The notes: generated by a model not told the origin, from the letters alone. Positions 7,864 to 16,160 are shown, counted from the first letter of the stretch. The stretch is 64,000 bases of DNA from an uncultured Oscillospiraceae bacterium (GCA_934512135.1 CAKSWT010000004.1:154737-218736), one strand, 5' to 3'. Program-made: numbers and translations.

Positions 7864-8796
7864 TCAGGCGCCCTGGTCCCCGGCGAGAATCTGGTCGATT
7901 CGGCTGTTCACTTCCTCCAGGACATCGGGATTATTGATGCCGCCCACAATGGGATCCCCGATGATATTTCCGTTCCGGTCCACCAGAATGCTGGTGGGGT
8001 AGGAGAAGATCTGGGAAATCAGATTGCCTGCGTCGGAATCCCAGGCGAAATAGATGTTGGAGTAGCTGGCGCCCTTTTCGCTGAGAATGCTCTTGGCCTC
8101 CGCAATGGCATCCTCTCCCCCGTCCAGGGTATCGGTATTGATGCCAACAACTGCGCCGCCCTTGGCCTTCAGCTCCTCATTGAGCTGATTCAGGTCCCCA
8201 AGCTCCTCCACACAGGGCTTGCAGCCGCTGAACCAGAAGTTCACCAGCGTAACGGCATTCTGGGAGAACAGGGTGTTGTCCACGTCGTTTCCATCCAGGT
8301 CCTTGCCAGAGAAGGCCGGGAATGCATTCATGGCCACGGACTGCGTCTGATCCGCTTCACTGGGGTTGTACTGGGCCAGGAGGACACTCATCCGCTCCTC
8401 CATGGGGCGAATCAGCTCCACATCGGCTTTCAGGGTTTCTACCTCCTCCTGGGAGAGATCCTCGGTCAGTCCCTCAATGGTGCTCAGAAGAAAATCGCAG
8501 TAGTCTGCGTCGGGGTCCACGGTGTTCTTATTCATGGCGGCAAACACCTTTTCCCACAGCTCCTTGTGGGAGTTGAACACCTGATTCTCCTGGTCCGTCA
8601 GGTCGTTGATCTCCGCCAGCAGGGCGTCCTGGTCCACTGCAGAATCCGCCTGGGTGGTTTCCGACGCCACTTGGGCGGTTTCCGCCGGTGCGCTGCTCTG
8701 GGTCTCGGCAGAGCTGGTTTTTTCCGTTCCACAGGCGGTGAGGCTCAGCGCCATTGCACCGGCCAGAAGAATCGAGAGCCATTTTGTTTGTTTCAT
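7864..8796 (-). CDS. TlpA-like thioredoxin-fold lipoprotein
   Basis: A 310-residue exported lipoprotein: signal segment MKQTKWLSILLAGAMALS, lipobox LTAC with Cys22, a Ser/Thr/Ala-rich linker, a helical middle (about 55-150), then a thioredoxin-like domain with WFSGCKPC (C192, C195) and a late YPTSILVDRNG strand. The start at 8796 follows GGAGGG with 7 nt spacing. It is the last gene of a three-gene unit with a CXXC mini-protein and a polyferredoxin, so it probably exchanges dithiol electrons outside the membrane with electrons delivered through those two partners. The physiological target is unknown. Confidence 0.87.
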   Translation of the reverse strand: MKQTKWLSILLAGAMALSLTACGTEKTSSAETQSSAPAETAQVASETTQADSAVDQDALLAEINDLTDQENQVFNSHKELWEKVFAAMNKNTVDPDADYCDFLLSTIEGLTEDLSQEEVETLKADVELIRPMEERMSVLLAQYNPSEADQTQSVAMNAFPAFSGKDLDGNDVDNTLFSQNAVTLVNFWFSGCKPCVEELGDLNQLNEELKAKGGAVVGINTDTLDGGEDAIAEAKSILSEKGASYSNIYFAWDSDAGNLISQIFSYPTSILVDRNGNIIGDPIVGGINNPDVLEEVNSRIDQILAGDQGA

Positions 8797-8814
8797 AGGA
8801 ATTCCCTCCAATTA

Positions 8815-9708
8815 TCATGTTTCCTTTTTCTTTGTGTCTTTGGGAGTGCCGAAGCCGTAGCGGTAGCGGATGGCCCCGGTGGGGCAGGATTTCATGCATT
8901 TTCCGCAGCGAATGCATTCGGCGTGATTTGGGGTCTTTGTCACGTCCACATCCATGCCGCAGACCTTTTTGCAGGCCCCACAGGAGACGCATTTCCCCCC
9001 ATCCACCTGAATTCCCAGCAGGGACACCCGGTTAAACAGAGAATAAAACGCGCCCAAGGGGCAGATCCATTTGCAGAAAGGGCGATAGAACAGCCACGAC
9101 AGCAAAATCACCGTGACCAGGATCACACTCTTCCAGGCAAACAGCTTTCCCAGCGCTCCGCGGATGCTGGCATTGACCAGGGACAAGGGGATTGCTCCCT
9201 CAATCACTCCCTGCGGACAGATGTATTTGCAGAAGTAAGGGTCACCCATCCCCAGATCGTTGGTAATCAGCATGGGAAGCAGAATCACAAATACCACCAA
9301 AATGCCGTATTTCAGAAACCGCAGCGGCCCCAGCTTTTTGGTGGACAGCTTCTTTCCCGGGATCTTGTGGATCAAATCCTGAAGCCAGCCAAAGGGGCAT
9401 AGAAATCCGCAGATAAACCGCCCCAGCAGCACACCAAGGAGAATGAGAAAGCCGGTGATATAGTAGGCAAATTTAAACTTCGAGGAGCCAATCACCGCCT
9501 GCATGGCCCCAATGGGACAGGTCCCCGCCGCTCCGGGACAGGAGTAGCAGTTCAATCCGGGCACACAGACCACTTTCCCGTTGCCCCGATAGATGGTCCC
9601 TTTCCAAAAGTTCGGAAGATGAATATTGGTTCCCAGGGCAGCAGCCGCCTGAATCCATCCCCGAAAACAGGCCAAAAAGCCCGAAACGCCTCGTACCCTT
9701 CTATCCAA
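8815..9708 (-). CDS. Membrane polyferredoxin (NapH/YccM-like 4Fe-4S protein)
   Basis: An integral membrane iron-sulfur protein. Visible parts in order: a Cys set near the start, CVPGLNCYSCPGAAGTCPIGA; hydrophobic segments; CGFLCPFGWLQ; CKYICPQGVIEG; CKWICPLGAFYS; and a C-terminal pair of ferredoxin motifs CVSCGACKKVCGMD and CIRCGKCMKSCPTGAI. The start is uncertain. A TTG at 9708, in a GGAG context and overlapping the upstream stop, gives DRRVRGVSGFLACFRGWIQ; longer readings run through the CXXC mini-gene in another frame. It likely passes electrons across the membrane to the neighbouring TlpA-like lipoprotein. Confidence 0.88.
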   Translation of the reverse strand: MDRRVRGVSGFLACFRGWIQAAAALGTNIHLPNFWKGTIYRGNGKVVCVPGLNCYSCPGAAGTCPIGAMQAVIGSSKFKFAYYITGFLILLGVLLGRFICGFLCPFGWLQDLIHKIPGKKLSTKKLGPLRFLKYGILVVFVILLPMLITNDLGMGDPYFCKYICPQGVIEGAIPLSLVNASIRGALGKLFAWKSVILVTVILLSWLFYRPFCKWICPLGAFYSLFNRVSLLGIQVDGGKCVSCGACKKVCGMDVDVTKTPNHAECIRCGKCMKSCPTGAIRYRYGFGTPKDTKKKET

Positions 9709-9847
9709 TGCCAACACACTCCATACATAGCCGGATGGCCTTCCCCAGCACCGTCTGAACCTCGCCTCGATAGACGCCCAGCAGAACCATGGCGGCCCCT
9801 GCCGCCAGAAGGCCAATTTGCAGACAGATTTTCGTGCCTGATCGCAT
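9701..9847 (-). CDS. CD1871A-like CXXC mini membrane protein
   Basis: A 48-residue protein: MRSGTKICLQIGLLAAGAAM, then a hydrophobic stretch, VYRGEVQTVLGKAIRLCMEC and VGIG. It has one membrane segment and a C-terminal CMEC pair. From memory this matches the small CXXC-motif family named after C. difficile CD1871A, which is found beside polyferredoxins. ATG 9847 follows AGGAG with 8 nt spacing. Its stop overlaps the next gene. Probably a membrane thiol/electron relay subunit; function unproven. Confidence 0.75.
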   Translation of the reverse strand: MRSGTKICLQIGLLAAGAAMVLLGVYRGEVQTVLGKAIRLCMECVGIG

Positions 9848-9985
9848 CGCTCCACGCTCCTTTCCCGTTGTGCAGGAACAGTATAGCAGAGGGAGGATAA
9901 ATTCTCTGTTAAGAACCGACGAAAATTAACGCAGACTTTATGGCGGTGTGGTATACTTATAAAAAGCGAAAAAGGAGGCGCAGAT
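9848..9985. promoter_or_regulatory. Divergent promoter region, redox module / two-component system
   Basis: Two -10 boxes face apart: TATACT on the minus strand (9880-9885, preceded by TGC) for the redox unit, and TATACT on the plus strand (9952-9957) for the response regulator. Neither has a recognisable -35 box. Between them lies GTTAA...TTAAC as an inverted pair, a possible binding site for the adjacent OmpR-type regulator. Confidence 0.5.
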
Positions 9986-10660
9986 ATGAGACTTCTGATG
10001 ATAGAGGACGAGCAGGCCTTGGCGGATACGGTGGCCCAGCACCTGAGAACCGCCGGATACGAGATGGATGTGCGCTACGACGGGGACACCGGACTGGAGG
10101 CAGCCATGACGGAGTCCTATGATTTAATCATTCTGGATCTAAATCTTCCCGGAATGGACGGGATGGAGCTGCTGAAAACCTTTCGCGCCCAGGACGGGGA
10201 AACCGGCATCCTGATTCTCTCCGCCCGCAGCGGAATTCAGGACAAGGTGGAGGGGCTGGACGCAGGGGCCAACGATTTCCTGTCCAAGCCCTTCCATATG
10301 CAGGAGCTGGACGCCAGGATCCGGAGCCTGACCCGGCGGCGGTTTATTCAAAACAGCATGACGCTGACCCTGGGTGCTCTGACCTTTGACATCAAAAGCC
10401 GGGTGGCGTCGGTGGACGGCGTTCCCCTGCAGCTGACCCGGAAGGAGACAGGAATTCTGGAATATCTGCTGCTGCATCAGGGCCGTCCGGTGAGCCAGGA
10501 GGAGCTGATCGACCATGTCTGGGACAGCAGCGTAGACGCCTTCAGCAACTCCATTCGGGTGCATATCTCCGCCCTGCGGAAAAAGCTCCGGGCCGCTCTG
10601 GGCTGCGATCCCATTCGAAATCGAATCGGTGAGGGATATGTCATGGGAGGAGATTCCTGA
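9986..10660 (+). CDS. OmpR/PhoB family response regulator
   Basis: A 224-residue regulator with an N-terminal receiver domain (acidic ED at 7-8, phospho-acceptor D51 in LIILDLNLPGMDG, K in LSKPF) and a C-terminal winged helix ending RIGEGYVMGG. AAAGGAGG stands 8 nt before the ATG. Its TGA overlaps the kinase ATG by one base. The divergent neighbour is the CXXC-polyferredoxin-TlpA unit, which is the most obvious candidate target. Confidence 0.92.
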   Translation: MRLLMIEDEQALADTVAQHLRTAGYEMDVRYDGDTGLEAAMTESYDLIILDLNLPGMDGMELLKTFRAQDGETGILILSARSGIQDKVEGLDAGANDFLSKPFHMQELDARIRSLTRRRFIQNSMTLTLGALTFDIKSRVASVDGVPLQLTRKETGILEYLLLHQGRPVSQEELIDHVWDSSVDAFSNSIRVHISALRKKLRAALGCDPIRNRIGEGYVMGGDS

Positions 10661-11781
10661 TGAAGCGGCTTTCCCTTCAGTGGCGGCTTACCCTGATGAC
10701 CGCCGCCTTAATTGCCGCCGCCTGTGTGCTGCTGAATCTGGCGGTCCTCTACTCCGGCTCCTCTCATATGGACGCCCTCAATGAATATGTGGCGGAGAAC
10801 GGGTCGGAAAACACCATCTATATTGATTTATCCCAGGCCCAATGGGAAGAATTCGCAGGGAAGTTCTCTCTGCAGGTCCAGGGGAGTAAGGCCGGGTTTC
10901 GGCTGGAGGCCTGGATCATCACCGTTCTAATCACCCTCTTGTCCGGAACCATCACCTACTTTGTCAGCGGACGCTGTCTGCGGCCTCTGCGGGAGCTCTC
11001 CCGGCAGGCCGAGCAGATTCAAACAAGGAACCTTATGGACAGCCCTCTGCCCGAACAGGCCATTGAGGAATATCAGCAGCTGTCCTCCGCCTTTAACAGC
11101 ATGCTGGCACGGCTGGGCAGCGCCTTTGAGGTACAGCGGCGCTTTACCGGAAACGCCGCCCATGAATTAAAAACGCCCCTGGCCGTGATGCAGGCCCAGC
11201 TGGAGCTCTGGGCAGAGTCCGAGACGCTGTCCCAGTCGGACCGAAAAAACATCAAGAACCTGCAGGGGCAGCTGGAGCGCCTGACGGCCCTGGTACGAAC
11301 TCTGCTGGACATGAGCGAAATGGAGACCGTTCCCCGGACGGAGCAGGTAGAGCTGACTCCCCTGGCGGAGGAAATCCTCCAGGATCTGGACCCTGTGGCC
11401 CAAACACGCCAGATCACCATGGACGTATCCGGGACGGTACCTCCGGTGACCGGAAGCGACGTGCTGCTGTACCGCATGCTCTACAATCTGGTGGAAAACG
11501 CCATCAAATACGGCCGTCCCGGAGGAACGGTGTCGGTGACCCTGCTGGAGCGCCACGGCACCACTGAGATTCGCGTAGCGGACAACGGTGCCGGGATTCC
11601 TCCGAATATGCAGGCCCAGATTTTTGAGCCCTTCTTCCGGGTAGATCAGTCCCGCAGCCGTGCCTCCGGCGGCGTGGGCCTTGGCCTGGCCCTGGCCCGG
11701 CAGATTGCACAGCTCCACGGCGGCAGCCTGACCATTGAGAAAAGCGACGAAACCGGAACGGTGTTTCTGTGCCGGCTGTAG
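10660..11781 (+). CDS. Sensor histidine kinase (HisKA/HATPase)
   Basis: A 373-residue membrane kinase. First membrane segment about 11-31, a short (~50-residue) extracytoplasmic loop, second segment about 84-103, HAMP region, HisKA with H168 in NAAHELKTPLAV, then HATPase boxes: N in YNLVENAIKYG, ADNGAGIP, and GVGLGLALARQIAQLHGG. It partners the overlapping response regulator. The sensor loop is small and gives no hint of the ligand; the neighbouring redox genes suggest, but do not prove, an oxidative or thiol signal. Confidence 0.92.
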   Translation: MKRLSLQWRLTLMTAALIAAACVLLNLAVLYSGSSHMDALNEYVAENGSENTIYIDLSQAQWEEFAGKFSLQVQGSKAGFRLEAWIITVLITLLSGTITYFVSGRCLRPLRELSRQAEQIQTRNLMDSPLPEQAIEEYQQLSSAFNSMLARLGSAFEVQRRFTGNAAHELKTPLAVMQAQLELWAESETLSQSDRKNIKNLQGQLERLTALVRTLLDMSEMETVPRTEQVELTPLAEEILQDLDPVAQTRQITMDVSGTVPPVTGSDVLLYRMLYNLVENAIKYGRPGGTVSVTLLERHGTTEIRVADNGAGIPPNMQAQIFEPFFRVDQSRSRASGGVGLGLALARQIAQLHGGSLTIEKSDETGTVFLCRL

Positions 11782-11844
11782 TATTCCGCAGATGCGATGG
11801 CCCAAAGCTCCCAGCTTTCGGTTTCCCATTTCCCCGGGCTGTGA

Positions 11845-11850
11845 TACAAT
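11845..11850 (+). promoter_or_regulatory. Extended -10 promoter of CatA-like gene
   Basis: TGA-TACAAT, an extended -10 box, 36 nt before the ATG at 11886. No clear -35 box. Confidence 0.55.
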
Positions 11851-11885
11851 GAACCCCAGAACATCACCGTTTGGAGGCATTTCCT

Positions 11886-12944
11886 ATGCAATATCGTAAG
11901 ATCTCCGATTTCCCCCAAAGGGAACATTTTCTCTACTATTCCGCCATGGAAAACCCCTATGTCACCGTCACCGTTCCGGTGGACCTCACGGCCCTTTGCC
12001 GCGCCTGCGACGCCACGGGCACATCCTTTTCCCTGGCCCTTGCCTACTGTGCCGGCCGGGCGGCCAATGCGGTCCCCGCCCTGCGCCAGCGCATTGTGGA
12101 GGGTCAGCCGGTGGAATTTCACCGCTGCAACATCTGTCAACGGGTACTCCGGGAGGATGGCACCTACACCCACTGCCAGCTAAACCCCGTTGTGCCCTTC
12201 CGGGTCTTTGCCGCCCAGGCGGCCCGTCTACAGACGGAGCCCCGTGAGAACGACACCCCGGAGGAATGTGACACTCTTGGACTGCTGTATCTCTCCCCCA
12301 TGCCCCAGCTTTCCTATCGTGCGCTCCAGCTTCCCGCCCCGGCGGACGGCAGTCCCCGGATCTCCTGGGGCAAGGCCACGGTGACCGATGGACGCACGGA
12401 GCTGCCCATCACCCTTCAGGCCCACTACGGGCTGGTGGGCGACGGGCACATCGCGCAGTTCTATGGGGCGCTGGCCCATACCCAGCAGGCCTTTGCCGAA
12501 AAGCTCCGCGCCGACCGAGCAGAAGGAAAGGTTCCTGAGGTCCCGGCCTCGCCTCAGGCCCCCGCTCCAAAGACGACAGCATCGGGCAGGTATCTGGTTC
12601 TGCAGCGCCAGCGGGCCCTGATGGGCTTTGGCATTTGCTATTACTGCGCCCTGGATCAGTCCCGGGAGGACCTTCTGGCACGACTGGAGACGCTGAGCCG
12701 TGCGGAGTGCTGCGCCCTGCCGGAGATGACCTCCATCTCCAACGGCGGAACCGTTCGAATTCCCCTGGATTCCGCGGCCCATAGCTTTCTCATCGCCCTG
12801 TTTCCCGACGACCGGCGAATGGTTACTCGGGAAATTCCCATTCCCGCCGGAAACGAGGACGCGGTTTTCCGGATCAAAACAGACATGGACATGCGCCGGG
12901 GAATCCTGGTCTCTGTGGGACCGGCAGCGCAGGAGCCCACCTGA
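11886..12944 (+). CDS. CatA-like acyltransferase-fold protein with C-terminal extension
   Basis: A 352-residue protein. Residues 1-~210 match the chloramphenicol-acetyltransferase fold: MQYRKISDFPQREHFLYYSA, a NAVPALRQRI stretch and the late LQAHYGLVGDGHIAQFY. In active CAT the motif is HHxxxDG; here the catalytic second His is Tyr181 and the DG pair is shifted by one residue. A Pro/Ala linker (~215-232) leads to about 120 further residues that I do not recognise. The start at 11886 follows GGAGG with 8 nt spacing. Chloramphenicol resistance should not be inferred; it may be a binding protein or have other chemistry. Confidence 0.7.
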   Translation: MQYRKISDFPQREHFLYYSAMENPYVTVTVPVDLTALCRACDATGTSFSLALAYCAGRAANAVPALRQRIVEGQPVEFHRCNICQRVLREDGTYTHCQLNPVVPFRVFAAQAARLQTEPRENDTPEECDTLGLLYLSPMPQLSYRALQLPAPADGSPRISWGKATVTDGRTELPITLQAHYGLVGDGHIAQFYGALAHTQQAFAEKLRADRAEGKVPEVPASPQAPAPKTTASGRYLVLQRQRALMGFGICYYCALDQSREDLLARLETLSRAECCALPEMTSISNGGTVRIPLDSAAHSFLIALFPDDRRMVTREIPIPAGNEDAVFRIKTDMDMRRGILVSVGPAAQEPT

Positions 12945-12990
12945 TTTCGCTGCCCCGGCGACAAAGCTCAACAGGTTTTTTGACAAACTG

Positions 12991-13019
12991 AACGGACGGT
13001 ACAGATTGTACCGTCCGTT
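12991..13019. terminator. Bidirectional terminator hairpin
   Basis: Perfect 12-bp stem AACGGACGGTAC / GTACCGTCCGTT with a 5-nt loop, between the CatA-like gene and the convergent ilvE. T-tracts are weak on both sides. Confidence 0.65.
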
Positions 13020-13041
13020 GCTTTCACTGTATAACAATGGG

Positions 13042-14109
13042 TTAGCAAATAACCTGGCTCCAGCCATAGGGGTCCTTTACCCGGCCCCACTGAATGCCGG
13101 TAAGGGTGTCGTACAGGTCCTGGGCCACCGGGCCGATCTTCCCGCCGGACACCACATAGTCCTTGCCGTGATAGGACAGCTCTCCGATGGGGGAGATCAC
13201 CGCAGCGGTTCCGGAGCCAAAGGCCTCCTCCAGAGAACCGTTCTCCGCAGCCTCCACCAGCTCCTCTACGCTGATGCGGCGCTCTTCCACGGTGTACCCC
13301 TTATCCCGCAGCAGCTGCAGGCAGCTCTTCCGGGTGATGCCGGGGAGAATGGAGCCATTGAGCATGGGCGTGACGATTTTCCCGTTGATCTTAAAGAGGA
13401 CGTTCATGGCGCCGACCTCCTCAATATACTTCCGCTCCACACCGTCCAGCCAGAGCACCTGGGAGAAGCCCTTTTCCTCGGCCTTCTCGCCGGCCCGCAG
13501 AGACGCCGCATAGTTGCCGCCGCACTTGGTAAAGCCGGTGCCGCCCCGCACTGCACGGACGTCATCCTCTTCGATCATAATATTCACCGGCGCCAGGCCT
13601 GTGGCGTAGTAGGGGCCCACAGGGCTCAGGATCACGGCGAACTGATAGGTATGGGAGGCATGGACGCCAATGTGATTGTCCGTGGCGAAAATGAAGGGCC
13701 GGATATACAGGGAGGTGTTGGGCGCACTGGGGACCCAGTCCTTCTCCAGCTCCACCAGCTGCTTCACCGCGCTGACGCAGAAGTCCACATCCACCTTGGG
13801 AATGCTCATACGCTCGCAGGAATCATTGATTCGCTTAAAGTTCTCCTCGGGACGGAACAGTCGAATATGGCCCTGGGCATCCCGGTATGCCTTCATCCCC
13901 TCAAACACCTCCTGGGCATAGTGCAAAACCATGCAGGCGGGATCGATCTGGAAGGGCCCATAGGGGACAATGCGGGGGTTATGCCATCCCTTCTCCGTAT
14001 CATAGTTCATCAGGAACATATGATCCGTCATTATGACGCCAAAGGGAATATCAGGACCCGCAGGCTTGGGCTTGTGGGTGGTGGTCAGGGTGACAGAAAT
14101 TTTTTCCAT
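13042..14109 (-). CDS. ilvE: Branched-chain amino acid aminotransferase
   Basis: A class IV PLP aminotransferase that interconverts Val, Leu and Ile with their 2-oxo acids. The 355-residue length and the order of motifs (FEGMKAYRDAQGHIRLFRP, YIRPFIFATD, the lysine region TGFTKCGGNYAAS and the late FGSGTAAVISPIG) fit the BCAT subclass. Single-gene unit with its own strong promoter and a short leader of about 35 nt, so no T-box or attenuator is present. Ribosome site CTGGAGG lies about 9 nt before the ATG. Confidence 0.94.
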   Translation of the reverse strand: MEKISVTLTTTHKPKPAGPDIPFGVIMTDHMFLMNYDTEKGWHNPRIVPYGPFQIDPACMVLHYAQEVFEGMKAYRDAQGHIRLFRPEENFKRINDSCERMSIPKVDVDFCVSAVKQLVELEKDWVPSAPNTSLYIRPFIFATDNHIGVHASHTYQFAVILSPVGPYYATGLAPVNIMIEEDDVRAVRGGTGFTKCGGNYAASLRAGEKAEEKGFSQVLWLDGVERKYIEEVGAMNVLFKINGKIVTPMLNGSILPGITRKSCLQLLRDKGYTVEERRISVEELVEAAENGSLEEAFGSGTAAVISPIGELSYHGKDYVVSGGKIGPVAQDLYDTLTGIQWGRVKDPYGWSQVIC

Positions 14110-14150
14110 AAAATTCGACCTCCAGTAGTTTGTTACATTTCGTAGGTATT

Positions 14151-14179
14151 ATTATAGCAATCCGTTTCCGAGGCCGCAA
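14151..14179 (-). promoter_or_regulatory. Sigma-A promoter of ilvE
   Basis: On the minus strand: -35 TTGCGG (14174-14179), 17-nt spacer ending TGC, extended -10 TATAAT (14151-14156). Confidence 0.82.
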
Positions 14180-14240
14180 GATAAAAAACCGCCTGTTTTT
14201 TATTGCTTTACTCCGTTGAATTCCGGCAATGTGCCAAAGA

Positions 14241-14275
14241 TACGGCGCATCCGGGCTTGGCCCCGATGCGCCGTA
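14241..14275 (-). terminator. Terminator hairpin after the symporter gene
   Basis: Long stem TACGGCGCATC / GATGCGCCGTA with an inner GGGG/CCC pairing, six bases after the symporter stop (14281). Followed by TCTTT only, so efficiency is uncertain. Confidence 0.65.
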
Positions 14276-14280
14276 GAGAT

Positions 14281-15780
14281 TTACGCCACTTCCTCGTCCA
14301 CCATACTTGCCTCCTGGGTCTCCTGGACGTCAGGGAACGCCGAGAGCATGGGCTCCACGGATTTTCCTCTCATCTTCCGATCCACATAGTTCTTGGTGCA
14401 TTTGGCCACCATGGGAGAAAGCACCAGCACACCGATCAGGTTCGGCAGCATCATCAGACCGTTAAAGGTGTCCGAGATGTCCCAGGCCAGCTGGGTCTTC
14501 ATCACGGAGCCGGCCAGCACAATCAGGCAGAACACCACCCGATAGGGCCACACTGCCTTTTCTCCAAAGAGGTACCGGCAAGCGGTGGTACCATAGTGGC
14601 TCCAGCCCAGCACCGTGGAATAGGCAAACAGCAAAATCGCAACGGCCACAAAGCCTGCCCCCACCGGTCCAAAGACCATCCGGAAGGATTCGCTCATCAG
14701 AGAGTTCTGGCCCACCGCCTCTCCTGCGGCCGTAAGCATACCGGTATCCAAATCCACCAGGCCGGAGGTCAGAATGCTCAGCGCCGTCAGGGTGCAGACC
14801 ACAATGGTGTCCGCAAAGACCTCAAAGATTCCCCACATTCCCTGGCGCACCGGCTCCTTGACGTTGGAGCTGGAGTGAACCATCACAGACGAGCCCAGGC
14901 CCGCCTCATTGGAAAAGACGCCCCGCTTAAAGCCCATTTTCATGGCCGTGGCAATTCCTGCGCCCACCACGCCGCCGCCGGCGGACCGGAGGCTGAAGGC
15001 TCCCTTGAAAATGGAGACCAGCACTGCGGGAATGGTGGTGATGTGCATGACAATGATGACAATCGTACCCACAAGATACACAATGACCATCAGGGGCACC
15101 AGCTTTTCCGTAATGGCCGCCACCCGCTTCAGGCCGCCCAGAATGACCACGCCCACCGCAAGGAACAGGAAGATTCCGGTGGCCAGTGTGGGAATCCCAA
15201 AGGCCGACTTCACATTGGAGACCATGGAGTTCACCTGGCTCATATTGCCGATGCCAAAGGAGGCCAGCAAACAGAAGAAGGAGAACAGCACCGCCAGGGC
15301 CGCGCCCACATGCTTGCAGTGCTTCTTGCCCCCCAAGCCGTCCCGAAGGTAGTACATGGCGCCTCCGTGCCACTCTCCCTTACTGTCCTTCCGGCGATAG
15401 AGAATTCCCAGGACGTTTTCGGAGTAGTTTGTCATCATACCGAAAAACGCAATCAGCCACATCCAGAACACCGCACCAGGGCCACCTACGGCAATGGCCC
15501 CTGCCACGCCCACAATGTTGCCGGTGCCCACAGTGGCCGCCAGAGCCGTACACAGGGACTGGAACTGGGAAATGGTCCGGTCCTTGGTGTGGCCGGTCAC
15601 ATGCTTATCCCGAAAAATCGCCCCAATGGTGTGTCTCATCCAGTGGCCCAAATGGCTGATCTGGAAGAACTTCGTCAGGCAGGTCATCAGGACTCCCACA
15701 AAGCCCAGCAGAATCAGCGCCGGCCAGCCCCAAACCACATTGTTCACTGCGCCGTTGATGTTTGTAATCGCTTCCAACAT
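14281..15780 (-). CDS. Sodium:alanine/glycine symporter (AGCS family)
   Basis: A polytopic inner-membrane carrier that imports alanine or glycine with Na+. The 499-residue protein has the family signature in helix 2-3, ATVGTGNIVGVAGAIAVGGPGAVFWMW, split around the GNIVGVA ion site, and about ten hydrophobic segments. ATG 15780 is chosen because AGGAG stands 8 nt upstream; GTG/ATG codons two to three triplets earlier are too close to it. A glycine riboswitch and terminator precede it, which points to glycine as a transported or sensed substrate. Confidence 0.93.
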   Translation of the reverse strand: MLEAITNINGAVNNVVWGWPALILLGFVGVLMTCLTKFFQISHLGHWMRHTIGAIFRDKHVTGHTKDRTISQFQSLCTALAATVGTGNIVGVAGAIAVGGPGAVFWMWLIAFFGMMTNYSENVLGILYRRKDSKGEWHGGAMYYLRDGLGGKKHCKHVGAALAVLFSFFCLLASFGIGNMSQVNSMVSNVKSAFGIPTLATGIFLFLAVGVVILGGLKRVAAITEKLVPLMVIVYLVGTIVIIVMHITTIPAVLVSIFKGAFSLRSAGGGVVGAGIATAMKMGFKRGVFSNEAGLGSSVMVHSSSNVKEPVRQGMWGIFEVFADTIVVCTLTALSILTSGLVDLDTGMLTAAGEAVGQNSLMSESFRMVFGPVGAGFVAVAILLFAYSTVLGWSHYGTTACRYLFGEKAVWPYRVVFCLIVLAGSVMKTQLAWDISDTFNGLMMLPNLIGVLVLSPMVAKCTKNYVDRKMRGKSVEPMLSAFPDVQETQEASMVDEEVA

Positions 15781-15803
15781 GTCCATCACTCCTCATGCCG
15801 CAG

Positions 15804-15833
15804 ACAAAAAACGGACCCGCCAAAGGCAGATCC
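15804..15833 (-). terminator. Terminator of the glycine riboswitch expression platform
   Basis: On the minus strand, GGATCTGCC-TTT-GGCGGGTCC (9 bp with two G-T pairs) is followed by GTTTTTTG. It lies between the aptamer and the symporter ATG. Confidence 0.85.
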
Positions 15834-15857
15834 AAATGCAAAAACACAGGGAGTTGA

Positions 15858-15932
15858 CTCTGTCCTTTTGCCTGAGAGATTACAGCTCACGCTGTTTGCA
15901 CCTTCGGCACCCGTTATCGGGATTCTCCAGAG
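15858..15932 (-). promoter_or_regulatory. Glycine riboswitch (single aptamer)
   Basis: On the minus strand the class signatures appear in order: CTCTGGAGA, a variable hairpin, GGTGCCGAAGGTGCAA, a second hairpin AGCGTGAGCT, and CTCTCAGGCAAAAGGACAGAG, which closes the base stem. Only one aptamer is seen. It is followed by an intrinsic terminator in front of a Na+/amino-acid symporter, where a switch that turns import off at high glycine would make sense. Sign of control is inference. Confidence 0.92.
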
Positions 15933-16013
15933 CACGGCCCGGGGGCAGTCATCCTTGACTCCTGACGCCGGCATTCCGCACCATATTTCATTGCAGCAAA
16001 AATTATGGACTGA

Positions 16014-16042
16014 TTGTAGCACGCCATTTTTTGAAATGCAAG
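16014..16042 (-). promoter_or_regulatory. Sigma-A promoter of the riboswitch-symporter unit
   Basis: On the minus strand: -35 TTGCAT (16037-16042), 17-nt spacer ending TGC, extended -10 TACAAT (16014-16019). The 380-nt gap 15781-16160 is fully used by this promoter, the aptamer, its terminator and the next terminator. Confidence 0.82.
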
Positions 16043-16112
16043 AAAAACTTCTCAAAATTCTTAATTTGACTGGTTCTTCCACAAAATACTGGGGTTTTGA
16101 AGATTTATTTTC

Positions 16113-16150
16113 AAAAAATCCGGGTCTGGATGCATCTCCAGACCCGGATT
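16113..16150 (-). terminator. Strong terminator after the SDR gene
   Basis: Perfect 14-bp stem AATCCGGGTCTGGA / TCCAGACCCGGATT with a 6-nt loop; on the minus strand it runs into a T-tract. It probably ends the secA-to-SDR gene string. Confidence 0.92.
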
Positions 16151-16160
16151 CCTGCAAAAT

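Noticed and set aside
9709..9855. GTG-started extension of the polyferredoxin
   Set aside because: This stretch encodes the CXXC mini-protein in another frame, with a better ribosome site.
11871..11885. TTG start of the CatA-like gene
   Set aside because: The TTG overlaps the GGAGG ribosome site itself; ATG 11886 is correctly spaced.
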